A stretch of DNA of 64,000 nt, from positions 1-64,000 of the forward strand of contig CAZTGZ010000014.1 of assembly GCA_964613385.1 (NCBI GenBank), written 5' to 3'. The translations under genes were made by a program, and so were the position numbers. The notes beneath the pieces were generated by a model. It had not been told where the DNA came from and ran no database searches. It saw only the letters and a list, made by a program, of their open reading frames with translations. Below, piece by piece: positions 52,666 to 61,496 of the stretch (its first letter is position 1; each line of letters begins with the position of its first letter). The stretch is from CAZTGZ01 sp964613385. Lineage in GTDB: Bacteria; Bacteroidota; Bacteroidia; NS11-12g; UBA9320.

Positions 52666-55600
52666 ATGGTTCGTATTATTTCATATTCGGTAATCCTGCA
52701 TTGTGTAACGCTACTTATGGCGATCTTCTCTGCTTTGCCGTGCTTTGGTCAAAGAACCATACAGGAAGTACACACGATCAGACCCAATCTTTTTGTTGAG
52801 CGGCTTCAAAAAGAATCGGGATTCCCATTGAATAAGGTTCTGAGAATATTTAAAGACTCCTATGGAAAAATCTGGTTCACGGGGACCACAGGACTTATCA
52901 ATTACGATGGATTTGAATACACCCGATATACATCAGACCAAAGCGCAAAGAATGGGTTGAAATCCGGATGGGTTGAAAGCATTACCCAGGACGATTACGG
53001 CAGAATCTGGATAGGAACCGGATCCGGTTTATTCTACCTGAACCACCAAACCAATCAGTTTGTACATGTAGAACATGCCATTCCAGACGATGTGAAAGTC
53101 ATAAAGGAAGAGGTGACCAGTTTGTATTTTGACAAACCGACACATACCCTCTTTTACGCCAGTCATTACGGATTGCATTCCTATAACCTGTCTACAGGAC
53201 TAAAAAAATTCCTGAACTTTTATGGGAACCGGGACGACTATCACAAAATAGTATCCATAGGCAGAGGACCTGATCAAAAACTATATTTTACGGCTTTATA
53301 TGACGGCTTCTATCGGTTAAACCCGGAAACAATGGAAGCGACAGTTATTCATTTTTCCAATCAAGCGGTTGAGTTATTTGGAATTAACTTTCTTGGATTT
53401 AAAACAGACGCAAACGGTACCATGTGGATTAATACATGGGGTGACGGAATGTTTCGGGTCGATGATCTATCAGAGAACCATGCCAAAGTCAGCATCTATA
53501 AATGGTATTACGGTTCAGGCGATCGTTATATGCACAACATCATTAATCAGTTCACTTTCTTTCGGAATTTCAAAGGAGAAGAGTTCATGGCAATGGCCAG
53601 CGAAGACAATGGTCTCATGATTTTAGATCCGAAGAAGGGTAAGATGGAAGCGTTTGAACGAAATCCCGGGGAATCACATACCCTGCCCGACAAAACATGC
53701 ACCAGTATTTTATTTGATCAAAATACCCTTTGGGTGGGCACTTTTAATGGAGCCGCAAAGATTTCCCTATATAAACAACAATTTAACAAGATTGATCTCG
53801 GATTCGATGAAAGCAAGATCTTTAAAAAAAATCATAAGATAGTTGTATCCGATATATTGAAAGATCCGGAGGAAATAGAATCTTACTGGTTTACCACAAC
53901 AGAAGGTGGCCTTGGAAATCTGCGTTTTCAGGAAAAAAAACTGATATGTTACTATCAGGCTAATCTTTTAAAAGAACCCAACAGCATGATCATGCAAACA
54001 ATCGTTCCCATTCAGGATAATCTTTTTCTTATTGGGCACGACCGTGGTTTAATACTGTTTGATAAAAAAACCGGACAGTTCAAACCTTTCCCAGACCCTT
54101 TAAAAAAAACTCATGGAAGTGTCACAAGCATAGAGTATTTCAAGGAAGATACACTTATTCTGACCATTTTCGGGAGAGGTGTAAAACTACTGGATAAGAA
54201 TACTTTTGGAGTCAGAGACTTCCTGTCGGATAAAATTCAGGAACAACGGATTCGTTATAGCTACCAAGTCGAGCCCGGTAAGGTTATATTATCTACAATG
54301 AGCGATGGCCTCTATGTTTATCATAGTGGAAAAGACAAGGTTGAACATTTTCGGAAAACGGAAAAGGGAAAGTACTTTTTTCCATATACCGGCCTGTATA
54401 ATTTTACTTCGGACGCAACAGGCGCCATTTGGTGTGCATCGGCAGATGGACTGGCTCGGCAAGACCCTCAAACACTACAATTTACAGATTATAAAACAAA
54501 AGATGGATTTCCGGATGACTGGGTATTGAAAACCGAAAAAGGTAAGGACGAACAAATTTGGATTCTGACCCGAAATGGCTTAGGAAAAATTAACCCTATC
54601 AGCCATAATTGGCAGATTTTTCAATATAATCAAGGGTTTGATGACTTACAACTCCTCGACATGAATCAATCCGAAGATGGTAAAATATGGATTTCCGCCT
54701 ATAATAAACTCTACTTTTTTGAACCGGCTTCATTCCGCTCCCCTGATCAAAAACCCGAAGTATACCTTCGTTCCTTACTCATCAATAACAAGACAGCAAC
54801 CCTGGATCCCAACCAGAAATTAAACTTTAACAGTGAAGACCAGCTCATTGAATTTAAGTTTAGCACCATATACTTCAACGATCCTGAAATGGTAAAATTT
54901 CAGGTAACTCTCATCGGAAATCAAGACACCCTGCGCTATAATCAACGTAAATTATTGCTGTCATTTTTACCTCCGGGAGATTATACAATTCAGGTAAAGG
55001 CCTTCCATAAAAATGGATATTGGTCTAGCCCTGTTTTTCAGTTGAAATTTGAAATGTTAAGGCCCTGGTATCTAACTTCCTTGTTTTTGGCAGTCGTTTT
55101 ATTCAGCGTCTTGATGATTTTTTGGTTGCTTTTTAAATTTAGATTGAAACAATTAAAAAAGAAAGCCAAAATACAGATGGAAAATAATTATAAGTTGAAT
55201 GCCATGGAAATGAAAGTGTTAAGAGCACAAATCAATCCCCATTTCATCTTCAATTCCTTGAATTCTATTCAAAAATATGTGCTCTCAAATGATGTACTGA
55301 AAGCATCGGATTACCTCGGAAAATTTTCCCGATTGATCCGGGCAGTTCTTGAAAATTCCATCGAAAACAATTCAACCTTAGATCAAGAAAACAGCCTGCT
55401 GAAAAATTACCTCGATCTGGAAAGAATGAGAACCAATTTCAAATTTGATTATCAAATTATAATGGATCCTTCTTTAAACATGGATACCCTTATACCTTCG
55501 ATGCTGGCACAACCATATCTTGAAAATGCCATTTGGCATGGAATCGGGTTGAAAGAAGAAAATGGAAATATTAAAATTGTATTTGAACAAAGTCCGGAAG

Positions 55601-55824
55601 GGGTGAAATGCATTATTGAAGACGATGGTGTGGGCAGAACAAAAGCCGCAGAGATGAAGTCAGTGTCCGATCACCGTTCCAGAGGACTGAGCATTACGGA
55701 ACAGCGATTAAAAATAGCTTTTCCTAAAAAAGAAAATTTGATAACCACCGAAGACATCCTGAATCATGATGGGTCCGTTGGTGGTACGCGTGTTATAATA
55801 TTGATTCCGACAAATGAAGATTAG
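52666..55824 (+). CDS. Reg_prop/Y_Y_Y sensor histidine kinase (LytS-like, HisKA_3-independent type)
   Basis: 1052 residues. Signal peptide or first helix (ILHCVTLLMAIFSALPCFG). A two-domain Reg_prop propeller (about 30-690) repeats motifs such as DSYGKIWFTGTTGLINYDG, DDYGRIWIGTGSGLFYL, DANGTMWINTWGDGMFRV and DATGAIWCASADGLARQD. A Y_Y_Y domain follows (LPPGDYTIQVKAFHKNGYWS), then a membrane helix (WYLTSLFLAVVLFSVLMIFWLLF), a coiled linker, the His_kinase domain with the phospho-accepting His in RAQINPHFIFNSLNSIQ, and an HATPase with VKCIIEDDGVGR. The sensor half is periplasmic. It overlaps the response-regulator gene by 11 bp and diverges from the giant-protein operon, which it probably controls. 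Confidence 0.95.
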   Translation: MVRIISYSVILHCVTLLMAIFSALPCFGQRTIQEVHTIRPNLFVERLQKESGFPLNKVLRIFKDSYGKIWFTGTTGLINYDGFEYTRYTSDQSAKNGLKSGWVESITQDDYGRIWIGTGSGLFYLNHQTNQFVHVEHAIPDDVKVIKEEVTSLYFDKPTHTLFYASHYGLHSYNLSTGLKKFLNFYGNRDDYHKIVSIGRGPDQKLYFTALYDGFYRLNPETMEATVIHFSNQAVELFGINFLGFKTDANGTMWINTWGDGMFRVDDLSENHAKVSIYKWYYGSGDRYMHNIINQFTFFRNFKGEEFMAMASEDNGLMILDPKKGKMEAFERNPGESHTLPDKTCTSILFDQNTLWVGTFNGAAKISLYKQQFNKIDLGFDESKIFKKNHKIVVSDILKDPEEIESYWFTTTEGGLGNLRFQEKKLICYYQANLLKEPNSMIMQTIVPIQDNLFLIGHDRGLILFDKKTGQFKPFPDPLKKTHGSVTSIEYFKEDTLILTIFGRGVKLLDKNTFGVRDFLSDKIQEQRIRYSYQVEPGKVILSTMSDGLYVYHSGKDKVEHFRKTEKGKYFFPYTGLYNFTSDATGAIWCASADGLARQDPQTLQFTDYKTKDGFPDDWVLKTEKGKDEQIWILTRNGLGKINPISHNWQIFQYNQGFDDLQLLDMNQSEDGKIWISAYNKLYFFEPASFRSPDQKPEVYLRSLLINNKTATLDPNQKLNFNSEDQLIEFKFSTIYFNDPEMVKFQVTLIGNQDTLRYNQRKLLLSFLPPGDYTIQVKAFHKNGYWSSPVFQLKFEMLRPWYLTSLFLAVVLFSVLMIFWLLFKFRLKQLKKKAKIQMENNYKLNAMEMKVLRAQINPHFIFNSLNSIQKYVLSNDVLKASDYLGKFSRLIRAVLENSIENNSTLDQENSLLKNYLDLERMRTNFKFDYQIIMDPSLNMDTLIPSMLAQPYLENAIWHGIGLKEENGNIKIVFEQSPEGVKCIIEDDGVGRTKAAEMKSVSDHRSRGLSITEQRLKIAFPKKENLITTEDILNHDGSVGGTRVIILIPTNED

Positions 55825-56545
55825 GTGTATACTTGTAGACGACGAAGCTAATAATCTGGAAACCTTAGAGTTACTATTATCTTACATTCCAGAAATAGAA
55901 GTAATTGGAACTTTTACGCAACCCGAAAATGCGCTTCATGCTATCGTTGAAAACAAACCGGATATCTTGTTTCTCGATATCAATATGCCTCGTTTAAACG
56001 GATTCGATTTACTGAATGCCTTGCCCAACCCTGAATTGCTTTCTGTTATTTTCGTAACGGCTCACAGCGATCAGGCCATTCGCGCCTTTAAAGTCAATGC
56101 GACCGATTACCTTTTAAAACCTATTGTATTCAGCGAACTGAAAGATGCAGTACAAAAAGTAAAGCATCGTATAAATCTGGAATTAAATGATGAAATACCA
56201 AATTCAAATCCTCCTTCCAAAAGATTGTCCCTACCCACTTCCAAAGGGTTTGAATTGGTTAACATCGATGAAATTATCAGATGTCACGGAACGGGAAGCT
56301 ATACCGATTTTTATCTCGTGGATCAACGTAAAATAGTTGTTTCCAAAAATATCGGTGAATATGAACCCGTTTTGAATGAGAAGGGATTTTTCAGAGTTCA
56401 TGCCTCTCATATGATTAATCCATCCCATGCCATCCGATATTTAAAAGAAGACGGCGGTTATGTTGTGATGAAAGATGGTGCCCAGGTGCCCGTTAGCCGA
56501 CGAAAGAAAAATGAAATACTTAAAATGTTGCTCAACAGCAACTGA
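55814..56545 (+). CDS. LytTR family response regulator
   Basis: 243 residues. Receiver domain (1-120): acidic pair in CILVDDEANN, phospho-acceptor Asp at about 55 in ILFLDINMPRLNGFDLL, Lys in YLLKPIVFSEL. LytTR DNA-binding domain (about 140-240): LPTSKGFELVNIDEIIRCHGTGSYTDFYL, FFRVHASHMINPSHA, GGYVVMKDGAQVPVSRRKK. The start codon lies inside the kinase gene (11-bp overlap), so the two are made together. Its targets are likely the kinase operon itself and the divergent giant-protein operon, 90 bp apart. Confidence 0.96.
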   Translation: MKIRCILVDDEANNLETLELLLSYIPEIEVIGTFTQPENALHAIVENKPDILFLDINMPRLNGFDLLNALPNPELLSVIFVTAHSDQAIRAFKVNATDYLLKPIVFSELKDAVQKVKHRINLELNDEIPNSNPPSKRLSLPTSKGFELVNIDEIIRCHGTGSYTDFYLVDQRKIVVSKNIGEYEPVLNEKGFFRVHASHMINPSHAIRYLKEDGGYVVMKDGAQVPVSRRKKNEILKMLLNSN

Positions 56546-56650
56546 AGCCAGGTATGAACCGCAACTTTACAAAATACTAATCTACATCAATCAAAGATTT
56601 CACTTATCCAAAACTAAATATTAAACCCTCATAATGACATTCCCCCTGCT

Positions 56651-56658
56651 TATTTTTG
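56651..56658 (+). promoter_or_regulatory. -7 box of the wbpD-like/galE operon
   Basis: TATTTTTG, full TAnnTTTG match, 11 nt before the ATG at 56670. It predicts a leader of only about seven nt. Confidence 0.55.
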
Positions 56659-56669
56659 CACCTTAACCC

Positions 56670-57245
56670 ATGAGTGAATTTTACCATCACCCCACGGCCG
56701 TGATAGACGAAAATTGTCGAATAGGCGCCGGAACCAAAATCTGGCATTTTTGCCATATTATGCCTGATTGCACCATAGGGCAGAACTGTAATCTCGGTCA
56801 GAATGTAGTGGTTTCACCGGGAGTGATACTTGGCGACAATGTGAAAGTTCAAAACAACGTGAGCATTTATACCGGTGTGGTTTGTGAAGACGATGTGTTC
56901 CTCGGGCCAAGTATGGTATTCACCAATGTAATAAATCCAAGAAGTGCCGTTAACCGCAGGGACCAATATGCGAAAACTCTGGTAAAAAAAGGGGCCAGCA
57001 TCGGTGCCAATGCAACCATAGTTTGTGGAAATAATATCGGAAAGTTCGCCTTTGTCGGTGCCGGCGCTGTTGTTACGAAAGAAGTCCCGGATTATGCACT
57101 GGTGGTTGGAAACCCGTCCCGCCAAACCGGATGGATGAGTGAATACGGCCATAAACTCAAATTTGACGCCAATGGACTGGCAACATGTCCGGAAAGCCGC
57201 CAAGAATATCAACTTATTGGACATACAGTTAAACGCATTTCCTGA
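56670..57245 (+). CDS. WbpD-like hexapeptide-repeat N-acetyltransferase
   Basis: 191 residues of left-handed beta-helix repeats (IGAGTKIWHFCHIMPDCTIG, LGQNVVVSPGVILGDNVKVQNNVSIY) with LGPSMVFTNVINPRS and RDQYAKTLVKKGASIGANATIVCG, which match WbpD/WlbB closely. Those enzymes acetylate the 3-amino group of UDP-GlcNAc(3NH2)A with acetyl-CoA, the step after WbpE. GALE follows three bp later. The aminotransferase that would make its substrate sits at 32033; the WbpB-type oxidoreductase is not in the window. Confidence 0.9.
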   Translation: MSEFYHHPTAVIDENCRIGAGTKIWHFCHIMPDCTIGQNCNLGQNVVVSPGVILGDNVKVQNNVSIYTGVVCEDDVFLGPSMVFTNVINPRSAVNRRDQYAKTLVKKGASIGANATIVCGNNIGKFAFVGAGAVVTKEVPDYALVVGNPSRQTGWMSEYGHKLKFDANGLATCPESRQEYQLIGHTVKRIS

Positions 57246-57248
57246 TAG

Positions 57249-58274
57249 ATGAAGAAAGGAAAAATTCTTGTTACAGGTGGACTCGGGTATATTGGTTCAC
57301 ATACGGTTGTTGAACTACAACAAGCTGGTTATCAGGTAGTAGTAGTCGACAATTTAAGCAATTCTGTTCCCGATGTGAAAGAATGGATTGAAGCAATTAC
57401 GGGTAAAACTGTTTCATTCTACAACAAAGATGTGAATGATTTTGATGGCCTGAGCCATATTTTCAGAAAAAACAAATCGATACAAGCCGTCGTCCATTTC
57501 GCCGCGTATAAGGCCGTTGGGGAGTCCGTGGAAAAGCCCCTCGATTATTACTACAACAATGTGGGCGGAATGATGACCTTGCTGGATGTAATGGAGGAGT
57601 TCAACTGTCATCACATGGTTTTTTCATCCAGTTGTACTGTGTACGGTCAGCCGGAAATTTTGCCGGTCACCGAAAATACGCCCATATCCAAAGCATGGTC
57701 GCCTTATGGAAGCACCAAAATCATGTGCGAGCAAATTCTGGAAGACGTTACCAAAGCCAACCCCTTGCGTGCCATTTCGCTGCGTTATTTTAATCCGGTT
57801 GGTGCACACGACAGCGCCCTGATTGGAGAATTGCCCAAAGGGATACCCAATAATCTGGTTCCATTTATTACGCAGAGTGCTGCGGGTAAAAGAGGACCCA
57901 TCACCGTTTTCGGAAACGATTATCCCACTGAAGATGGCACCTGCATCAGAGACTACATCCATGTAAGCGACCTGGCTAAAGCTCATGTAAAAGCGTTGGA
58001 TTATTTGTTTGAACAACAAATTGACTATGATGTATTTAACATTGGAACAGGTCAGGGTTATTCCGTGCTTCAAATCATTGAAGCATTCAGGAATTCAACC
58101 CATGAACCCCTCGAGGTAATCATGGGACCGAGAAGAGCCGGTGATGTCACAGCCGTTTGGGCTGACACAACAAAATCAGCAAATACTCTGGATTGGAAAC
58201 CGGAATATGGCCTGGAAGACATGATGCGCACCGCCTGGAATTGGCAAAAACAGTTACAAACCCTGTTCGACTGA
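57249..58274 (+). CDS. galE: UDP-glucose 4-epimerase
   Basis: Interconverts UDP-glucose and UDP-galactose (or the GlcNAc forms). 341 residues, extended SDR: NAD motif VTGGLGYIGSHTVVELQQ, QAVVHFAAYKAVGESVEKPL, FSSSCTVYGQ with the catalytic Ser, SPYGSTKIMCEQIL with Tyr and Lys, and DGTCIRDYIHVSDLAKAHV. Spacing of three bp puts it in an operon with the WbpD-like gene, so it may serve a surface glycan rather than galactose use. The gap 58275-58410 contains the promoter of the next gene. Confidence 0.95.
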   Translation: MKKGKILVTGGLGYIGSHTVVELQQAGYQVVVVDNLSNSVPDVKEWIEAITGKTVSFYNKDVNDFDGLSHIFRKNKSIQAVVHFAAYKAVGESVEKPLDYYYNNVGGMMTLLDVMEEFNCHHMVFSSSCTVYGQPEILPVTENTPISKAWSPYGSTKIMCEQILEDVTKANPLRAISLRYFNPVGAHDSALIGELPKGIPNNLVPFITQSAAGKRGPITVFGNDYPTEDGTCIRDYIHVSDLAKAHVKALDYLFEQQIDYDVFNIGTGQGYSVLQIIEAFRNSTHEPLEVIMGPRRAGDVTAVWADTTKSANTLDWKPEYGLEDMMRTAWNWQKQLQTLFD

Positions 58275-58383
58275 TTCAATTTTCATCCCAAATATATTTG
58301 CTTTAATCTATTCTCACTATTTATACTGTTTACATTTTTCATGTTTTAGATATCCATTTCGTCATTACAAATTATTATTCATG

Positions 58384-58391
58384 TAATTTTG
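58384..58391 (+). promoter_or_regulatory. -7 box of the PD40/OmpA gene
   Basis: TAATTTTG, full TAnnTTTG match, 19 nt before the ATG at 58411. Confidence 0.6.
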
Positions 58392-58410
58392 AAATTATCT
58401 AGCGACAATT

Positions 58411-61158
58411 ATGAAAAAAATCATTATTTTATCCATTATCACATTTTTATGTGTAGATTTATTCGCCCAGAATGGCGATAAATTTTTCGCAGAAAAGGAT
58501 TATCTCCGAGCTTCACTGGCTTATGAAAGGGAAGCTGTATCAGACCCTTCCCTCTATTTTAAACTGGCCCAATCCTATTTTGCCATTCAAGAGTTTGACA
58601 AAGCCGGAATTGCCCTAAATCTGTATAAAGAAAAATATAGCAGCGCAGACAAAAGCCTGGTCGACAAGTGGTTGAGCCTCTTGAGCAGAGAAGATGAAAA
58701 AGTGAAGGTAGAAAATCTCGGCTCAAACATAAATACCAATAAAGATGACTTCATTCCCCGAATCATGCAGGATGGTAAGACACTCTATTTTTTGTCTGAT
58801 TCAAGAAACGGAGGAAATGGCGGAGAAGATATCTGGTACAGTACCCTGGACGCTGACAAAAATTGGAGCACCCCTAAAAACCTGAGCCAATTGAACTCCA
58901 GTTCACATGAGGGAATGCTGGCGATTTCACCCGATGAAAAAGTCGCCATTGTTTTCGGAAATTATACAGGCTCATTCGGAGGAGGTGACCTATTCTACAG
59001 CGTAAAAACCACCGATGGATGGACTCCTCCATGTAATTTGGGTGGAACCATCAATTCCGGTAGATGGGAGTCACTGGCCTGCATTGGTCCGGATGGAAAA
59101 ACGCTGATTTACAGCACTGATATGAACGACGGAAACAACAGCGACCTGTATGTTACTTTTCTTTCAGAAGACGGATGGAGCAAACCCAAAAACCTTGGGT
59201 CTGTGGTCAATACAAAAATGAACGACAAATACCCCTACCTCTCCGCCGATGGTAAAACCATCTATTTTTCATCCGACGGACATTTCGGTTTCGGCGGAAC
59301 AGATGTGTTCATGAGCAGAAGGCTCGACGATACCTGGACCAACTGGAGTACGCCCATCAATTTAGGGAAGTACATCAATACCCTCGACAATGATCAGGAT
59401 CTTTCCATACCTGCTTCCGGAAAACTCGCATATATTGTCCGGTCCAACTCTCCGGATGGTTATGGAGAATCAGACATTTATAAGTTTCTCATGCCATACA
59501 ATATGCGTCCTGAACAATTGTTTAAACTCTATGGAAAAGTATATAACGAAAAGGACAGCGGAGTTCAGGTGAATATTAAATTCATTGATATGGCTACCAA
59601 TAAGGAGATCACCAAATCTACCAGCAGTGCAATCGATGGAAGTTATACGGCTGCCTTACCGCTCAACAGAAAATATCTGGCCGTTATCGACATGAAAGGA
59701 TATCTGTATTATTCTGAAGTTATTGACCTGACGAATCCCGACCTGTATCGCAAAAAATCAACCTTTCAGCAGAAAATTGTCGCTCAAAAAAGTCGTTTGG
59801 ATGCCATCAAGATCGAATTGGATGCTATGAACCTCAGACTCGAATCTCTCAACCAACAAAATGGTACAGACATTCGCGCTGCTTTTGAAGCTTATGAAAA
59901 GCTGACCCGGGAATACCGTAATGCAGTGGACGAATTGGATGCACTTGTATATAAAGCTAAATTCGATTGGATGACAGAGGAGTCTGAAGACCTGAGTCTG
60001 GAAAAGGACTTCCATGTGAGAACTGCGGTTATCGGAGCTACTTTCGAATTGAAAAATATTTTCTTCGATTTGGGCAAGGCCACACTTCGCCCGGAGTCAA
60101 AAGTTGAATTGGACAAATTGTATGAAATCCTTCAATTCAGTGAGATAGAAATTGAACTCGGTGGCCATACCGACAGCATCGGTAGCGATGAAGACAACAA
60201 TAAACTATCCCAGGATCGCGTAAATTCTGTGAAGACATACCTGGTTGAAAAAGGCATAAAAGAAAGCAGAATGGTCGCTGTGGGTTATGGCGAAAAACTA
60301 CCGGTTGCGAGCAACAGTACGCCCGAAGGTAGACAGTTGAACCGCAGGGTGGAAGTAAAAATTCTTCGTCTCGAAGCCAAAAATGAAGGAAAAGATGTGG
60401 TTACGGAAGACGATAAAAAGAAAAAACCTGAGGAAATCGTAGCCACGGTTAAAAAAGGAGACATGCTTCCTATTTTGCAGGCAGCGGCACGAAAAGGAGG
60501 ATTGCCTTCAGGCAGCGATTGCAACAATTTAACCTATAAACCTAATTTTAAACCTAATCCCAATCCTAATCCAAAGCCCGTAAATCCAAATTTCTGGGGA
60601 ACCTGGTTTGATAAGTCTGCATTAAAAATTGATCAGAATATCTACAAACAATTCAATTTGGGATTGACGAATTTTGAATATAACTCAATGGGAGATAATA
60701 TGGGTGGTGCGTTTATCACTTTAGTCAACAAAACCAAACTCAATGAAACACACCTTGAATTTTATTTCCCTGATAAAAACGACAATATCTCAGGTGGAGC
60801 GGGATTTACGTATTTGTGGATGATTGGCATGAAAGAAAAAATCGGGGTGCCTTTGAATTTTATGGTAGGACCGGAGATAAAAGCCTTCTACAAAAAAGAC
60901 ACCATGCTCGGCAATAAATTATACTGGCATACGAATGTTCCTTTAGGGGCGCGATTCATTTTCCCGATTAAAAAGCTGGTGATTGCACCGGAATATGTAT
61001 ACAATGTAGGGTTGGTTCGCAATGGAGATGTTATGGAAGGAACGACCAATCGGGGGCTAGGTATAACCGCGCGCTATCGTATGGTGCATTTCGGCTTGTA
61101 CGGCCACAATGGTAAGGAAATCGATTATACTCAGGTCCGCCTGGGGCTATCCTTCTGA
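58411..61158 (+). CDS. PorE-like TPR/PD40/OmpA protein with extra C-terminal barrel-like domain
   Basis: 915 residues. Signal peptide MKKIIILSIITFLCVDLFAQ. TPR-like N-terminus (about 25-100). PD40 propeller (about 105-370) with at least five repeats (DGKTLYFLSDSRNGGNGGEDIWY, DGKTIYFSSDGHFGFGGTDVF). A carboxypeptidase-regulatory-like domain (about 375-450), a coiled coil (about 450-520), and an OmpA peptidoglycan-binding domain (about 550-655: GGHTDSIGSDEDNNKLSQDR, NRRVEVKIL). Up to here it matches the order known for PorE of the T9SS. An Asn/Pro-rich linker (NFKPNPNPNPKPVNPNF) and about 200 residues of Gly/aromatic strands ending in QVRLGLSF follow, like a small outer-membrane barrel. That tail is not part of PorE as I know it. 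A PorE-type role is possible, not proven. Confidence 0.9.
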   Translation: MKKIIILSIITFLCVDLFAQNGDKFFAEKDYLRASLAYEREAVSDPSLYFKLAQSYFAIQEFDKAGIALNLYKEKYSSADKSLVDKWLSLLSREDEKVKVENLGSNINTNKDDFIPRIMQDGKTLYFLSDSRNGGNGGEDIWYSTLDADKNWSTPKNLSQLNSSSHEGMLAISPDEKVAIVFGNYTGSFGGGDLFYSVKTTDGWTPPCNLGGTINSGRWESLACIGPDGKTLIYSTDMNDGNNSDLYVTFLSEDGWSKPKNLGSVVNTKMNDKYPYLSADGKTIYFSSDGHFGFGGTDVFMSRRLDDTWTNWSTPINLGKYINTLDNDQDLSIPASGKLAYIVRSNSPDGYGESDIYKFLMPYNMRPEQLFKLYGKVYNEKDSGVQVNIKFIDMATNKEITKSTSSAIDGSYTAALPLNRKYLAVIDMKGYLYYSEVIDLTNPDLYRKKSTFQQKIVAQKSRLDAIKIELDAMNLRLESLNQQNGTDIRAAFEAYEKLTREYRNAVDELDALVYKAKFDWMTEESEDLSLEKDFHVRTAVIGATFELKNIFFDLGKATLRPESKVELDKLYEILQFSEIEIELGGHTDSIGSDEDNNKLSQDRVNSVKTYLVEKGIKESRMVAVGYGEKLPVASNSTPEGRQLNRRVEVKILRLEAKNEGKDVVTEDDKKKKPEEIVATVKKGDMLPILQAAARKGGLPSGSDCNNLTYKPNFKPNPNPNPKPVNPNFWGTWFDKSALKIDQNIYKQFNLGLTNFEYNSMGDNMGGAFITLVNKTKLNETHLEFYFPDKNDNISGGAGFTYLWMIGMKEKIGVPLNFMVGPEIKAFYKKDTMLGNKLYWHTNVPLGARFIFPIKKLVIAPEYVYNVGLVRNGDVMEGTTNRGLGITARYRMVHFGLYGHNGKEIDYTQVRLGLSF

Positions 61159-61159
61159 T

Positions 61160-61432
61160 TTGAAGCGTATAGGAATCAAAATTAACGGCAAAGTTCAGGG
61201 TGTGTTTTTTCGGAAATACACCCTGGATTATTGTCAAAATCACGGGATTACAGGTTTTGTGAAAAATCTGGAAGACAAAAGCGTTTATATCGAGGCTCAG
61301 GGAAATTCGGATCAATTGCTGAATCTATTACATTGGTGCTCAACAGGTTCACCATTATCTAAAGTGACAAGTGTTCAACACAGCGAACTAGCCGTTGTTG
61401 AAGAACATGTATTTCGGATCATACGTGAGTAA
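61160..61432 (+). CDS. Acylphosphatase
   Basis: 90 residues from the TTG at 61160-61162, one base after the stop of the OmpA gene. It gives the family start MKRIGIKINGKVQGVFFRKYT, with the phosphate-binding Arg in GVFFRKYT and the Asn in GFVKNLEDKSVYIEAQG. An ATG at 61109 would add 17 unrelated residues and overlap the OmpA gene by 50 bp, so I prefer TTG. Hydrolyses acyl-phosphates such as carbamoyl- or 1,3-bisphosphoglycerate in the cytoplasm; the true role in bacteria is unclear. Confidence 0.9.
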   Translation: MKRIGIKINGKVQGVFFRKYTLDYCQNHGITGFVKNLEDKSVYIEAQGNSDQLLNLLHWCSTGSPLSKVTSVQHSELAVVEEHVFRIIRE

Positions 61433-61496
61433 AGCTCAGCTCTAAATCTGTAGGTATATCCGATACATATGCAAGCGACCGCTAAATTCGCATCGG

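Noticed and set aside
55134..55230. Hybrid two-component (one-protein) regulator
   Set aside because: The kinase ends after its HATPase domain; the receiver and LytTR domains are a separate overlapping gene.
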